From: Streptomyces sp. SAJ15
Lineage (GTDB): Bacteria; Actinomycetota; Actinomycetes; Streptomycetales; Streptomycetaceae
NCBI RefSeq assembly: GCF_007595705.1
Contig: NZ_NISY01000002.1
Span: 62,001-126,000 of the forward strand
Reading direction: 5' to 3'
DNA: 64,000 bases
The notes beneath the pieces are model-generated. The model made no database searches. It was given only the letters and a program-made list of their open reading frames with translations, and was not told the DNA's origin. Every line of letters begins with the position of its first letter. Position 1 is the first letter of the stretch. This document shows positions 48,861 through 58,225 of this stretch, piece after piece. The translations under genes were made by a program, and so were the position numbers.

Positions 48861-49075
48861 CTGCCGCCCGGGGCTCGCCGCCGGCCGCCCGGGGCTCGCC
48901 GCCCGCCGCTGACTTCCGGGGGCCCAGCGCTCAACGCCCAACGCCCGGCGCCCAACGCTCAACACCCAACACCCAACGCCCGGCGCCGTAGGTCATGAGT
49001 CAGAGGCCGGTCGACATCGGCCGTCCGGCCGGGATCCGGGGCCGAACGGCCGATGTCCCGCGCCTGAGCTGCCCG

Positions 49076-49087
49076 TACGCTGTGCCC
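49076..49087 (+). promoter_or_regulatory. Leaderless-type -10 element
   Basis: TACGCT (49076-49081) ends six bases before the ATG at 49088. Confidence 0.6.
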
Positions 49088-52072
49088 ATGCAGACGCCGT
49101 CAGCACCGGACCGCCACCGCTACCCGGCCCACTGGGAGGCCGATGTGGTGCTCCGCGACGGCGGCACCGCCCAGATCCGTCCCATCACCCCCGACGACGC
49201 GCAGCGGCTGGTCAGCTTCTTCGAGCACGTCTCGGACGAGTCGAAGTACTACCGCTTCTTCGCGCCCTACCCCCGGCTCTCCGACCGCGACGTCCGCCGC
49301 TTCACCCACCACGACTACGTGGACCGGGTCGGCCTCGCGGCCACCGTCGGCGACGAGTTCATCGCCACCGTCCGCTACGACCGCATCGACGAGCGCGGCA
49401 TGTCCGCCAACTCCTCGGTCGGCGCCGACCAGGCCGAGGTGGCCTTCCTGGTCCAGGACGCGCACCAGGGCCGGGGCGTGGCCTCCGCCCTCCTCGAACA
49501 CATCGCCGCCGTGGCGCGCGAGCGCGGCATCCGCCGCTTCGTGGCCGAGGTGCTGCCGGCCAACACCAAGATGATCAAGGTGTTCACGGACGCCGGCTAC
49601 ACCCAGCAGCGCAGCTTCGAGGACGGCGTCGTACGGCTGGAGTTCGACCTCGAACCCACCGCCCGGTCCGTGGCCGTGATGCGCGCCCGCGAGCAGCGCG
49701 CCGAGGCCCGCTCCGCGCAGCGGCTGCTGGCCCCCGGCTCCGTCGCCGTCATCGGCGTCGGCCGGCGCCCCGGCGGCGTCGGCCGCCGGGTGCTGCGCAA
49801 CCTCCTGGACGGCGGCTTCACCGGCGCGACCTACGCCGTCAACCACGCCTTCCCGCCCGAGCAGACCCGGCTGGAGCCCGAGGGCGTGCCCGCGCACCGC
49901 GCGATCGGCGAGATCGACGGCCCCGTCGACCTGGCCGTCGTCGCCGTCCCCGCCGAGCAGGTCCCGTCCGTCGTCGCCGACTGCGGGGAGCACGGTGTCC
50001 AGGGGCTGATCGTGGTCTCCGCCGGCTACGCCGAGAGCGGCATCGAGGGGCGGGCCCGCCAGCGCGAGCTGGTCCGCCAGGCGCGCGCCCACGGGATGCG
50101 GGTCCTCGGCCCCGGCGCCTTCGGCGTGATCAACACCGCCGACGAGGTGCGGCTCAACGCCTCCCTCTCCCCGGAGGTGCCGCACGCCGGGCGGCTCGGG
50201 CTCTTCACCCAGTCCGGGGCCATCGGCATCGCCCTGCTCTCCGGGCTGCACCGGCGCGGCGCCGGCCTCGTGGGCATCTCGACGTTCGTCTCCGCCGGCA
50301 ACCGGGCCGACGTCTCCGGCAACGACCTGCTCCAGTACTGGCACGACGATCCGCACACCGACATCGCCCTGATGTACCTGGAGTCGATCGGCAACCCGCG
50401 CAAGTTCACCCGGCTCGCCCGGCGCACCGCGGCCGCCAAGCCGGTCGTGGTGGTCAAGGGCTCCCGGCACACCGGCAGCGCCCCGCTCGGCCACGCCGTG
50501 CCCACCACCGCCATCCCCGACGCCACCGTCACCGACCTGCTGCGCCAGGCGGGCGTCATCCGGGTCGACACCATCACCGAGCTCGCCGACACCGGGCTGC
50601 TGCTCGCCTCCCAGCCCCTTCCCGCGGGCCCCCGCATCGCCATCATCGGCAACTCCGAGTCCCTCGGCCTGCTCACCTACGACGCCTGCCGCACCGAGGG
50701 TCTGAGCCCGCTGCACCCGCGCGACCTCACCACCGGCGCCGAGCCCGCCGACTACCGCACCGCCCTCTCGGCCGCGCTCGCCGACCCGGACTGCGACGCC
50801 GTCGTCGTGAACGCGATCCCCTGGGTCGGCCGCGCCTCGGCGACGGAGCTGGCCGCCGCGGTGCGGGAGGCGTGCGCGGCCGGCGGGGCCGCCAAGCCGG
50901 TCGCGGTGGTCCACCTGGAGATCCCCGGGCTCGCCGAGGCCCTGGCGGCCCCTGCGGAGGCCCCGGCGCAGGCGCCCACGGCGGGCCCGACCGAGGTGAC
51001 CACAGAGGCCGCGCCACAGCCGCCCGCAGCGGCCCCCGCGCAGGCTCCGACAGCGGCCCCCACGAACACCCACGGGGCGGACGGGCACCCGGCCGGAGCC
51101 GGCCCCGGAGCCGGCCCCGGCGGCCCCGCCCCGCGCGTCCCCGCCTACCCCGCCGCCGAGCGCGCGGTGCGCGCCCTGGCGGAGGCCGTGCGGTACGCGC
51201 GGTGGCGCCGCGAGGCCGCCGAGCCGGGGCGCGTCCCGGAGTACGAGGACATCGACGAGGCCGGCGCCGCCGCCGACATCGAGGTGCTGCTGGCGCCCGG
51301 GGCCGGGCCCGCCGCCGCGGACGCCACGGCCGGTTCCGCCGTCGACCCCATGGCCGACCCCACCGGCCCGGAGGCCGTGGGGGAGGGCGTGCCGGTCTCC
51401 GCGCCCGACGCGCAGCGGCTGCTCGCCCGGTACGGCATCTCCGTGCTGCCCGCCTTCCCCGCGCCCGACGCCGACGCGGCCGTCCGCGCCGCCGAGCGGC
51501 TCGGCTACCCGGTGGCGCTCAAGCCCACCGCCCCGCACCTGCGGCACCGTACCGACCTGGGCGGGGTCCGGCTGGACCTGGGCGGCGAGGTGGAACTGCG
51601 CCGGGCGTACGCGGAGTTGACCCGGCAGCTGGGCGCGCCCGAGGAGCTGCGGCCGGTGGTGCAGCGAATGGCCCCGCGCGGCGTGGACACGGTGATCCGG
51701 GCGGTGATCGACCCCGCGGCCGGCGCGGTGCTCTCCTTCGGGCTCGCCGGCGCCCCCTCGGAGCTGCTCGGGGACACCGCCCACCGGCTGGTGCCGGCGA
51801 CCGACCGGGACGCCGCCGAACTGATCCGGTCGATCCGGACGGCGCCGCTGCTCTTCGGCTGGCGCGGCTCGCAGCCGGTGGACACCGCGGCGCTGGAGGA
51901 GCTGCTGCTGCGGGTGTCCCGCATGGTGGACGATCATCCGGAGGTGGTCGCCGTCGACCTGGAGCCCGTCGTGGTGGCACAGCGCGGCCTGTCGGTGCTC
52001 GGTGCGTCCGTCCGGCTCGCCCCTCCGCCGCCGCGGACCGATCTCGGCCCGCGTCACCTGCCGAACTACTGA
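49088..52072 (+). CDS. Protein acetyltransferase fused to NDP-forming acyl-CoA synthetase-like domains (Pat type)
   Basis: 994 residues from ATG 49088. An N-terminal GNAT domain (about residues 15-175, with AHQGRGVASALLEH) is followed by a CoA-binding Rossmann domain (GSVAVIGVGRRPGGVGRRVLRNLLDGG), a succinyl-CoA-ligase-like domain (TQSGAIGIALLSGLHRRGAGLVGISTFVSAGNRADVS) and a C-terminal ATP-grasp domain (AQRLLARYGISVLPAFP...YPVALKPTAPHLRHRTDLGGV). This GNAT-first order matches the S. lividans PatA type, which acetylates and inactivates acyl-CoA synthetases; enteric Pat has the GNAT last. A Pro/Ala-rich linker (APAEAPAQAPTAGPTE..., about residues 615-690) contains short repeats. It likely links acetyl-CoA level to protein lysine acetylation (family knowledge, not shown). 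Confidence 0.92.
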   Translation: MQTPSAPDRHRYPAHWEADVVLRDGGTAQIRPITPDDAQRLVSFFEHVSDESKYYRFFAPYPRLSDRDVRRFTHHDYVDRVGLAATVGDEFIATVRYDRIDERGMSANSSVGADQAEVAFLVQDAHQGRGVASALLEHIAAVARERGIRRFVAEVLPANTKMIKVFTDAGYTQQRSFEDGVVRLEFDLEPTARSVAVMRAREQRAEARSAQRLLAPGSVAVIGVGRRPGGVGRRVLRNLLDGGFTGATYAVNHAFPPEQTRLEPEGVPAHRAIGEIDGPVDLAVVAVPAEQVPSVVADCGEHGVQGLIVVSAGYAESGIEGRARQRELVRQARAHGMRVLGPGAFGVINTADEVRLNASLSPEVPHAGRLGLFTQSGAIGIALLSGLHRRGAGLVGISTFVSAGNRADVSGNDLLQYWHDDPHTDIALMYLESIGNPRKFTRLARRTAAAKPVVVVKGSRHTGSAPLGHAVPTTAIPDATVTDLLRQAGVIRVDTITELADTGLLLASQPLPAGPRIAIIGNSESLGLLTYDACRTEGLSPLHPRDLTTGAEPADYRTALSAALADPDCDAVVVNAIPWVGRASATELAAAVREACAAGGAAKPVAVVHLEIPGLAEALAAPAEAPAQAPTAGPTEVTTEAAPQPPAAAPAQAPTAAPTNTHGADGHPAGAGPGAGPGGPAPRVPAYPAAERAVRALAEAVRYARWRREAAEPGRVPEYEDIDEAGAAADIEVLLAPGAGPAAADATAGSAVDPMADPTGPEAVGEGVPVSAPDAQRLLARYGISVLPAFPAPDADAAVRAAERLGYPVALKPTAPHLRHRTDLGGVRLDLGGEVELRRAYAELTRQLGAPEELRPVVQRMAPRGVDTVIRAVIDPAAGAVLSFGLAGAPSELLGDTAHRLVPATDRDAAELIRSIRTAPLLFGWRGSQPVDTAALEELLLRVSRMVDDHPEVVAVDLEPVVVAQRGLSVLGASVRLAPPPPRTDLGPRHLPNY

Positions 52073-52119
52073 CCGGACCGGCACGAACGGGTCTGGGGCC
52101 CGGGACCGGTCGGGCCCCG

Positions 52120-52132
52120 TAGGATGGAGCAC
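52120..52132 (+). promoter_or_regulatory. Leaderless-type -10 element
   Basis: TAGGAT (52120-52125) lies seven bases before the ATG at 52133, which is therefore preferred over the ATG at 52124 inside this element. Confidence 0.55.
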
Positions 52133-52723
52133 ATGGCGAAGACCGGTACGACGACCCAGGGGCTGCGCGCGGCGATCGAGCGCAGCGGCTACTACCCGGC
52201 ACTCGTTGCCGAAGCGGTGGAGGCCGCGGTGGGCGGCGAGCGGGTCGTGTCGTACCTCGTCCACCAGGAGACCACCTTCGACGCCAACGAGGTCCGCCGC
52301 CATGTCACGGTCCTCGTCCTGACCGGCACGCGGTTCATCGTCAGCCACACCGACGAGCAGGCCGCCGACGGCACCTCCCCGTCGCCGTACGCCACCACCT
52401 CCACCGAGTCCGTGAAGCTGGACCGGATCTCCTCGGTCGTGGTCAGCCGCGTGGTCGCCAACCCCGAGTCGTACACGCCCGGCACGCTGCCGCGCGAGGT
52501 CGTCCTCACCATCGGCTGGGGCGCCGTCAACCGCCTGGACCTGGAGCCCGCCGCCTGCGGCGACCCCAACTGCGAGGCCGACCACGGCTACACCGGCTCC
52601 TCCACCGCCGACGACCTGAGCCTGCGGGTCAGCGAGGCCGGCGACGGCCCCGACAGCGTCCGGCAGACCCTCGCCTTCGCGCAGGCGCTCTCCGAGGCCA
52701 CCATCGCGGACTCCGGCCGCTGA
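52133..52723 (+). CDS. DUF5998-family protein
   Basis: 196 residues from ATG 52133. Conserved phrases are LRAAIERSGYYPALVAEAVEAAVGGERVVSYLVHQETTF, RRHVTVLVLTGTRFIVSHTDE and LDLEPAACGDPNCEADHGYTG, which reads like a beta-rich PH-like or bacterial SH3 domain with a C-x4-C pair. This family is common in actinobacteria and has no assigned function. It is followed by an overlapping gene (TGATG), so it probably works with the phosphodiesterase-like protein or is only cotranslated with it. Confidence 0.85.
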   Translation: MAKTGTTTQGLRAAIERSGYYPALVAEAVEAAVGGERVVSYLVHQETTFDANEVRRHVTVLVLTGTRFIVSHTDEQAADGTSPSPYATTSTESVKLDRISSVVVSRVVANPESYTPGTLPREVVLTIGWGAVNRLDLEPAACGDPNCEADHGYTGSSTADDLSLRVSEAGDGPDSVRQTLAFAQALSEATIADSGR

Positions 52724-53931
52724 TGACGTACCCCGCCCCCGCCGGCGCCGCCTGGCACGAGCCCGCCCCGCTCGACCCCCGCACCGCGCCCGCCCCCCGC
52801 TACGGCACCGGATCGCTCGCCGACCTGCTGCCCGCCGTCGCCGCGGGCCTGGGCGTCCCCCAGCTCGGCTCCGGGCTCGACCTGGCCCCCGCCGACCGGG
52901 TCTGCGTCTTCCTGATCGACGGGCTCGGCTGGGAGGCGCTCAAGGCGCACCCGGCCGAGGCCCCGTTCCTCACCTCGCTGCTGTCGAGCTCCATGAACGG
53001 CACCGGCACCCCGCTCACCGCGGGCTTCCCGTCCACCACCGCCACCTCGCTGGCCTCGGTCGGCACCGGCCTGCCGCCCGGCGCGCACGGCCTGCCCGGC
53101 TACACCGTGCGCGACCCGGCGACCGGCGCGCTGATGAACCAGCTGCGCTGGCAGCCGTGGACCGATCCGTACGTGTGGCAGCCGCACCCCACCGTCTTCG
53201 AGCTCGCCGACGCCGCCGGCGTGCACACCTGCCAGGTCTCCGCCCCGACGTTCGCGGAGACCCCGCTGACGAAGATCGCGCTCAGCGGCGGCACCTTCCA
53301 CGGCCGGCTCAGCGGCGAGGAGCGGATGGACCTGGCGGCCGAGCAACTCGGCGCCGCGGGCCGCGCGCTGGTCTACACGTACTACAGCGAGGTGGACGGC
53401 AAGGGCCACCGCTTCGGCCTCGACTCCGCGGAGTGGCGCAACCAGTTGCGCTACGTCGACGGGCTCGCCCAGCGGCTGGCCGAGCAGCTCCCGCCGCGCT
53501 CGGCGCTCTATGTCACCGCCGACCACGGCATGATCGACATCCCCTTCGACCCGGAGTCCCGGATCGACTTCGACGAGGACTGGGAGCTGCGCGCCGGCGT
53601 GGCCCTGCTCGGCGGCGAGGGACGCGCCCGCCACCTGTACGCGGTCCCCGGCGCCGCCGGCGACGTGCTGGCGGTCTGGCGCGAGGTGCTCGGCGACCGG
53701 ATGTGGGTGGCCAGCCGGGACGAGGCCATCGCGGCCGGCTGGTTCGGACGGCCGGACGACGGCGTCGACGAGCGCGTCTACCGCCGGATCGGCGACGTGG
53801 TCGCGGCGGCCAGCGCGGACGTCGCCATCGTCGCCTCCGTGACCGAGCCCAAGGAGTCCGCGATGGTGGGCCTGCACGGTTCGATGACCCCGACCGAGCA
53901 ACTGGTCCCCCTCCTCGAAGTACGTTCCTGA
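52723..53931 (+). CDS. Alkaline phosphatase superfamily protein, nucleotide pyrophosphatase/phosphodiesterase type
   Basis: 402 residues, ATG overlapping the previous stop. It has the two-metal fold signature: CVFLIDGLGWEALKAH (first Asp), the nucleophile region GFPSTTATSLASVGTGLPPGAHG (Thr), YYSEVDGKGHRFG (Asp/His) and VTADHGMID (Asp-His). These are type I phosphodiesterases (PF01663). Lack of a signal peptide makes it cytoplasmic. The substrate may be a nucleotide or phospholipid derivative and is not known. Confidence 0.9.
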   Translation: MTYPAPAGAAWHEPAPLDPRTAPAPRYGTGSLADLLPAVAAGLGVPQLGSGLDLAPADRVCVFLIDGLGWEALKAHPAEAPFLTSLLSSSMNGTGTPLTAGFPSTTATSLASVGTGLPPGAHGLPGYTVRDPATGALMNQLRWQPWTDPYVWQPHPTVFELADAAGVHTCQVSAPTFAETPLTKIALSGGTFHGRLSGEERMDLAAEQLGAAGRALVYTYYSEVDGKGHRFGLDSAEWRNQLRYVDGLAQRLAEQLPPRSALYVTADHGMIDIPFDPESRIDFDEDWELRAGVALLGGEGRARHLYAVPGAAGDVLAVWREVLGDRMWVASRDEAIAAGWFGRPDDGVDERVYRRIGDVVAAASADVAIVASVTEPKESAMVGLHGSMTPTEQLVPLLEVRS

Positions 53932-54027
53932 CCGTCTACCGCGCGGTAACGTGCGGTTTGCCGCAGACCCGCGCCACCCCGTACGCCCGCACCGCCCCGC
54001 GATCCCCATGAAAGGCCCTCCCCCCTC

Positions 54028-54756
54028 ATGCCCGAGCTGGTGTTCTTCTCCGGAACGATGGACTGCGGAAAGAGCACCCTCGCTCTGCAGATCGAGCACA
54101 ACCGCTCGGCGCGCGGCCTGCAAGGGATGATCTTCACTCGGGACGACCGGGCGGGCACCGGGAAGCTCTCCTCGCGGCTGGGCCTGGTCACCGAGGCGGT
54201 CGAGGCGGGCGAGGGGCTCGACCTCTACGCCTATGTCGTGGCCCATCTGTCGGCCGGCGGCAAGGTCGACTACGTGATCGCGGACGAGGCGCAGTTCCTG
54301 GCCCCGCTCCAGATCGACCAGCTCGCCAGGATCGTCGACGACCTCGGGCTCGACGTCTTCGCCTTCGGCATCACCACGGACTTCCGCACCAAGCTCTTCC
54401 CCGGCTCCCAGCGCTTGGTGGAGCTGGCCGACCGCATCGAGGTGCTCCAGGTCGAGGCGCTCTGCTGGTGCGGGGCACGGGCGACCCACAACGCGCGCAC
54501 CGTCGGCGGCCAGATGGTCGTCGAGGGCGCCCAGGTGGTCATCGGAGACGTCAACCAGCCCGGCAACGAGGTGGGTTACGAGGTGCTGTGCCGGCGCCAC
54601 CACCGGCGTCGGATGACCGCGGCCGCGGCGGGCGCCGCGGCACTCTCCCCGGACGTCCTGCCGGTGGACGCGGGGCCGGCGGACGCCGTCCGGACCATAC
54701 GCTCCGCCACCCCCGCCGCCGCCGTCTCCGTCAGCGAGCCGTCCGCACGACCGTGA
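54028..54756 (+). CDS. tdk: Thymidine kinase (TK1/type II)
   Basis: 242 residues. The P-loop is GTMDCGKST (residues 9-17), the catalytic region DEAQFLA, and a lasso with VGGQMVVEGAQVVIGD; zinc-type cysteines appear as CWCGARA and CRRHH. Phosphorylates deoxythymidine in nucleotide salvage, complementing the NrdJ pathway. The C-terminal ~40 residues (TAAAAGAAALSPDV...) are a variable tail. The last 26 bases overlap the end of the convergent VOC gene. Confidence 0.93.
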   Translation: MPELVFFSGTMDCGKSTLALQIEHNRSARGLQGMIFTRDDRAGTGKLSSRLGLVTEAVEAGEGLDLYAYVVAHLSAGGKVDYVIADEAQFLAPLQIDQLARIVDDLGLDVFAFGITTDFRTKLFPGSQRLVELADRIEVLQVEALCWCGARATHNARTVGGQMVVEGAQVVIGDVNQPGNEVGYEVLCRRHHRRRMTAAAAGAAALSPDVLPVDAGPADAVRTIRSATPAAAVSVSEPSARP

Positions 54757-55504
54757 ACACCGCGCCCTCCGGGTCGGCGACCGTCGCCAGCCGCCCGGTG
54801 GCGCCGTCCCGCGGCGGCTGGAGCACCTGGCCGCCCAGCTCGGTGACCCGGCGCGTCGCCGCGTCGGCGTCCTCGACCTCGAAGTAGGTCATCCAGTGCG
54901 GCCCGCGGTCGCGCGGCAGGCCGTGCCCGACCCCGTGTACGGCCGCCACCGGCCGGCCCGCCAGGTGCAGGGTGACGTAGTCGAAGTCGGCCGAGACGAG
55001 CGCCTCCGCCTCATGGCCGAAGACCGCCTGGTAGAACTTGCCGGCGGTCGTGGTCTCGTAGGTGACCAGTTCGCGCCAGACCGGGGTGCCGGGCACGCCC
55101 TCGCGCTCCGCCCCCAGGTGCGCCCTGGCCTGCCACACCCCGAACACCGCCCCCGAGGGGTCGGAGGCGATCACCATCCGACCGGCCTCCTCCGCGTCCA
55201 GCGGGCCCACCGCCACGGTGCCGCCGCAGCTGCGGATCTGCTCCGCGGTGTCGTCGGCGTCGTCGGAGGCCAGATAGGTGGTCCAGGCGATCGGGAGGTG
55301 GCGCTCGGGCGGCAGTTCACCGATCCCGGCCACGCTCTGCCCGTCGAGAGTCGCTCGGACGTACGCGCCGAGCTGCTGCGGTCCGGGACGGAACTCCCAG
55401 CCGAACAGGGAATGGTAGAAGTCCTGCGTCGCGTTCAGGCTGTGCACCATCAGACTTGTCCAACAGGGGGTGCCCGGTGCGCACCGAGCCGGTGCCTCGG
55501 TCAT
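54731..55504 (-). CDS. Two-domain VOC (glyoxalase/bleomycin-resistance fold) protein
   Basis: 257 residues from the ATG at 55504 (AGGAGAG upstream); the open frame upstream is not supported. Two tandem VOC domains: residues ~12-125 (CWTSLMVHSLNATQDFYHSLFGWEF...SDPSGAVFGVWQ) and ~135-257 (VWRELVTYETTTAGKFYQAVFGHEA...DPEGAVFTVVR). Such proteins bind metals or hydrophobic ligands; some detoxify methylglyoxal or antibiotics. Catalytic Glu/His residues are not identifiable with confidence, so the reaction is unknown. The gap to 55785 holds no gene; it is moderately AT-rich around 55680-55760. Confidence 0.88.
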   Translation of the reverse strand: MTEAPARCAPGTPCWTSLMVHSLNATQDFYHSLFGWEFRPGPQQLGAYVRATLDGQSVAGIGELPPERHLPIAWTTYLASDDADDTAEQIRSCGGTVAVGPLDAEEAGRMVIASDPSGAVFGVWQARAHLGAEREGVPGTPVWRELVTYETTTAGKFYQAVFGHEAEALVSADFDYVTLHLAGRPVAAVHGVGHGLPRDRGPHWMTYFEVEDADAATRRVTELGGQVLQPPRDGATGRLATVADPEGAVFTVVRTAR

Positions 55505-55785
55505 CTCACTCTCTCCTCGGACCATCGTGGTAGCCGTGCGGTCACTGGCCGATCGGCTCCTCGGGGCGGTTGGGGTGGTACGGGACGGGGCCCCTCCAGA
55601 TGCTTGCACCACCGGCCGTCCGGCGCGCCCCGGCCGCGCCGGAATTCATCGGTTCCCGCGGGAGAATGCCCGAATTTGCATTGCACTTCCGTTTCGGCGT
55701 CATTCACCTCCGAGAGCAATCGGATGCACGCCGGGTGACCGAGAACAGCATTCGACGCAGACGCTTCTACGCAAGGATTGGTCCT

Positions 55786-56625
55786 ATGAGTGCCATCATT
55801 GCCGCATCAGAACTCGCGGGCGAGGCGGCCGGTCCGCGACCACCAGCCCTTTTGGACGTCCGCTGGCAGCTCGGCGGCCCGCCCGGCCACCCCGCGTACC
55901 AGGCCGGGCACATCCCCGGCGCGGTCTACGTCGATCTGGACACCGAACTCGCCGGCCCGGCCGGCGGCACCGCCGGCCGCCACCCGCTGCCCGACCCCTC
56001 GGTCTTCGGCGCCGCCATGCGCCGCGCGGGGGTCTCGGCCGATCGTGACGTCGTGGTCTACGACGGCGGTCAGGGGTGGGCCGCGGCCCGCGCCTGGTGG
56101 CTGCTGCGGTGGTCCGGACATCCGTCCGTACGCGTCCTCGACGGCGGCCTGGCGGCCTGGACGGCGAACGGCGGTCCGCTGAGCGAGGTCATCCCCGAGG
56201 TGGCGGAGGGCGACTTCGTCCCCGCGCCGGGCGCGCTCCCCGTCCTGGACGCCGACGCCGCGGCCGCGCTGGCCCGCGACGGCGTGCTGCTCGACGCGCG
56301 GGCCGCGGAGCGGTACCGGGGCGACGTCGAGCCGATCGACCGCGTCGGCGGCCACATCCCCGGCGCGCTCTCCGCGCCCACCACGGAGAACGTCGCACCG
56401 GACGGCCGGCTGCTCCCGCCCGCCGCCCTCGCCGAGCGCTTCGGCGCCCTGGGGGCCACCGAGGACGCTCCCGTCGGCGTCTACTGCGGCAGCGGCGTCT
56501 CCGGCGCCCACCAGGTGCTCGCCCTGGCCGTGGCCGGCATCCCGGCCGCCCTCTACGTCGGCTCCTGGAGCGCCTGGTCCGCCGACCCCACCCGCCCGGT
56601 CGCCACGGGCCCCCACCCCGGCTGA
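55786..56625 (+). CDS. Sulfurtransferase with two rhodanese domains, mercaptopyruvate type
   Basis: 279 residues from the ATG at 55786, which has AAGGA upstream; the open frame to 55570 is rejected. The N-terminal inactive domain contains LDVRWQLGG...GHIPGAVYVDLD and VVVYDGGQGWAAARAWWLLRW; the C-terminal one has GGHIPGAL and catalytic C234 in YCGSGVSG. The CGSGV loop favours 3-mercaptopyruvate over thiosulfate as the sulfur donor. Used in cysteine and sulfide metabolism or cyanide detoxification. Confidence 0.9.
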   Translation: MSAIIAASELAGEAAGPRPPALLDVRWQLGGPPGHPAYQAGHIPGAVYVDLDTELAGPAGGTAGRHPLPDPSVFGAAMRRAGVSADRDVVVYDGGQGWAAARAWWLLRWSGHPSVRVLDGGLAAWTANGGPLSEVIPEVAEGDFVPAPGALPVLDADAAAALARDGVLLDARAAERYRGDVEPIDRVGGHIPGALSAPTTENVAPDGRLLPPAALAERFGALGATEDAPVGVYCGSGVSGAHQVLALAVAGIPAALYVGSWSAWSADPTRPVATGPHPG

Positions 56626-56638
56626 CCCCTCCCCGGAA

Positions 56639-56672
56639 CACCCTGCGTGCCGGTCACGCCGCACGCAGGGTG
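56639..56672 (+). terminator. Hairpin after the sulfurtransferase
   Basis: CACCCTGCGTGC (56639-56650) pairs exactly with GCACGCAGGGTG (56661-56672), 14 bases after the stop codon. Confidence 0.8.
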
Positions 56673-56757
56673 AACGGAGCCGGCGCGTCACCCTGCGCAC
56701 GCGGGGTGATGGGGCGGGTGGGCGGGTGCAGCCCGCCGCAGGCGCAACGACGCCGCA

Positions 56758-56880
56758 CCCGGCGGACCACCGCACCCGTCGCACACGCCCCGCCGCGCAG
56801 GCGCGGGAGGCGTCACCCCGGCAGACCACCGCACCCGATCAAGGCCCTGGCGCGTACGCGGACCACCGCACCCGGCGGCG
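56758..56880. repeat. Dispersed short repeat GACCACCGCACCCG
   Basis: Exact copies at 56765-56778, 56824-56837 and 56861-56874, in GC-rich DNA between the sulfurtransferase and sepH. Spacing is irregular (59 and 37). No gene is present from 56673 to 56962. Confidence 0.7.
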
Positions 56881-56962
56881 CAGACGCCCGCAACCAGCAA
56901 GGCAGGGGCCCAGCGCCTCAGGTGGCAACGAACCAGAACCCCGGGTAGGGGCAGCAGCCTGC

Positions 56963-58030
56963 CTAGTCCGGTTTCTTGCGCCGCGTCCCGAACACGATCT
57001 CGTCCCAGCTCGGTACCGCGGCCCGACGCCCCGGTCGCACCCCGTCGGCCTCGGCCTGGCGGTCGGTGGTGCCGGTGAGCCGGTCGCGGTGACCGGTGAC
57101 GGAGCGGGGCATGAGCACGTCGGCGTAGGCGGAGCCGGCGCTCGCGGCGGGTGCGGGGGGCTCGGCGGCCTCCGCCTCCTCCTCGGGCGGGTCCGGCGGG
57201 GTCGCCGGCTGGGGCGCCGTCTCGGGGACGACCATGTCGCCGCGGAAGTTGGGCACCGCCTCCAGCAGACTGGTCAGCGAATCGCGCTCGCGAACGCCGC
57301 CACCGGCTTCCTCCTCGGACGCGGGGGAGTCGGCATCGCCGGATTCGGTCGCGGAGAGCCCCGACCGGTCCAGCAGCCGGTCCCGGTCCCGATCACGGTC
57401 CCGCTCGCGCGGCAGCCGCGCGATCCTCGGTACGAAGGGGAAGCTCGGCTCGGGCGTGTCGTCGGACTCGCCGATGAGCGCGCGCGCCTCGTCGTCCACG
57501 GCCTGGACCAGCCGCCGGGGCGGGTCGTAGGTCCAGGTCGCCGAGCGCGGCTCGCCCATGACGCGGTAGACGAGCAGCACCTCCCAGGTGCCGTCGTCGC
57601 GCCGCCAGGAGTCCCACTGGGCGGTGTCCTTCTCCGCCCCGCGCAGCAGCAGTCGCTCCGCGACGGCCTCGCCGAGCTGCGGCCCGGCGTTCTCGCCGGG
57701 GCGACGTACCGGGGTCTTCCGGGCGCGCTCGGCCATGAACGCGCGCTCCGCCAACACCGGCCCCTCGAAGCGGCGTACGCGGTCGACGGAGATGCCCGCC
57801 ATCTGCGCGACCTCTTCGGCGGAGGCGCCGGCGCGTATACGGGCCTGGATGTCGCGCGGCCGCAGATGGCTCTCGACCTCGATCTCGATCTGGCCGAGCC
57901 GTGCGCGGTCGTTGCGAATGGCGGCGCGCAGCCGCTCGTCGATGGGGAGCGTGTATTCCGTGCTGTCCGCAGCCTTGAGCACCAGCCGTGTGCCGTCGTT
58001 GCTGACGGCCACGACACGCAGTTCGGGCAT
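56963..58030 (-). CDS. sepH: SepH, cell-division protein acting on FtsZ (DUF3071)
   Basis: 355 residues from the ATG at 58030 with GGGAGG upstream; the open frame runs further upstream but has no start support. The N-terminal DUF3071 domain (MPELRVVAVSNDGTRLVLKAADSTEYTLPIDERLRAAIRNDRARL...) includes a helix-turn-helix (ASAEEVAQMAGISVDRVRRFEGPVLAERAFMAERARKTPVRR). The rest is disordered and acidic/Pro-rich with RERDRDRDRDRLLDR and a conserved C-terminal end PSWDEIVFGTRRKKPD. SepH binds and stimulates FtsZ assembly during sporulation septation. A Crp-type palindrome lies 172 bases upstream. Confidence 0.95.
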   Translation of the reverse strand: MPELRVVAVSNDGTRLVLKAADSTEYTLPIDERLRAAIRNDRARLGQIEIEVESHLRPRDIQARIRAGASAEEVAQMAGISVDRVRRFEGPVLAERAFMAERARKTPVRRPGENAGPQLGEAVAERLLLRGAEKDTAQWDSWRRDDGTWEVLLVYRVMGEPRSATWTYDPPRRLVQAVDDEARALIGESDDTPEPSFPFVPRIARLPRERDRDRDRDRLLDRSGLSATESGDADSPASEEEAGGGVRERDSLTSLLEAVPNFRGDMVVPETAPQPATPPDPPEEEAEAAEPPAPAASAGSAYADVLMPRSVTGHRDRLTGTTDRQAEADGVRPGRRAAVPSWDEIVFGTRRKKPD

Positions 58031-58191
58031 GGGGACCTCCCGGGTGGTGCCTGCCGACGTCACGTGCGTCGCTGCCGTTCTCCCGCTAGACGAGTGTGGC
58101 CTGCCCGGGTGCAGCCTGCCACAACATTGCCGAGTTGCCCGGCGTGTCGGGCCTGGGCCGCGATCCGCCGTTATGGCACGGTTACCTGTTT

Positions 58192-58225
58192 GCAGCGCAA
58201 AGTGACGTATGTCACGTTGTGCAGC
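58192..58225. promoter_or_regulatory. Crp-type palindrome upstream of sepH
   Basis: The core GTGACGTATGTCAC (58202-58215) is perfect in its arms and fits both the TGTGA-6-TCACA spacing and the Streptomyces Crp motif. Symmetry continues outwards to 58192 (GCAGCGCAAA) and 58225 (GTTGTGCAGC) at 7 of 10 positions. It lies in the 490-base gap (58031-58521) before the lactone oxidase gene end; I see no gene there. Confidence 0.6.

Noticed and set aside
48418..48955. Two overlapping minus-strand frames between ptsH and the Pat-type gene
   Set aside because: Both translate the same degenerate repeats into Arg/Ala/Gly-rich sequence; no homology is recognisable.
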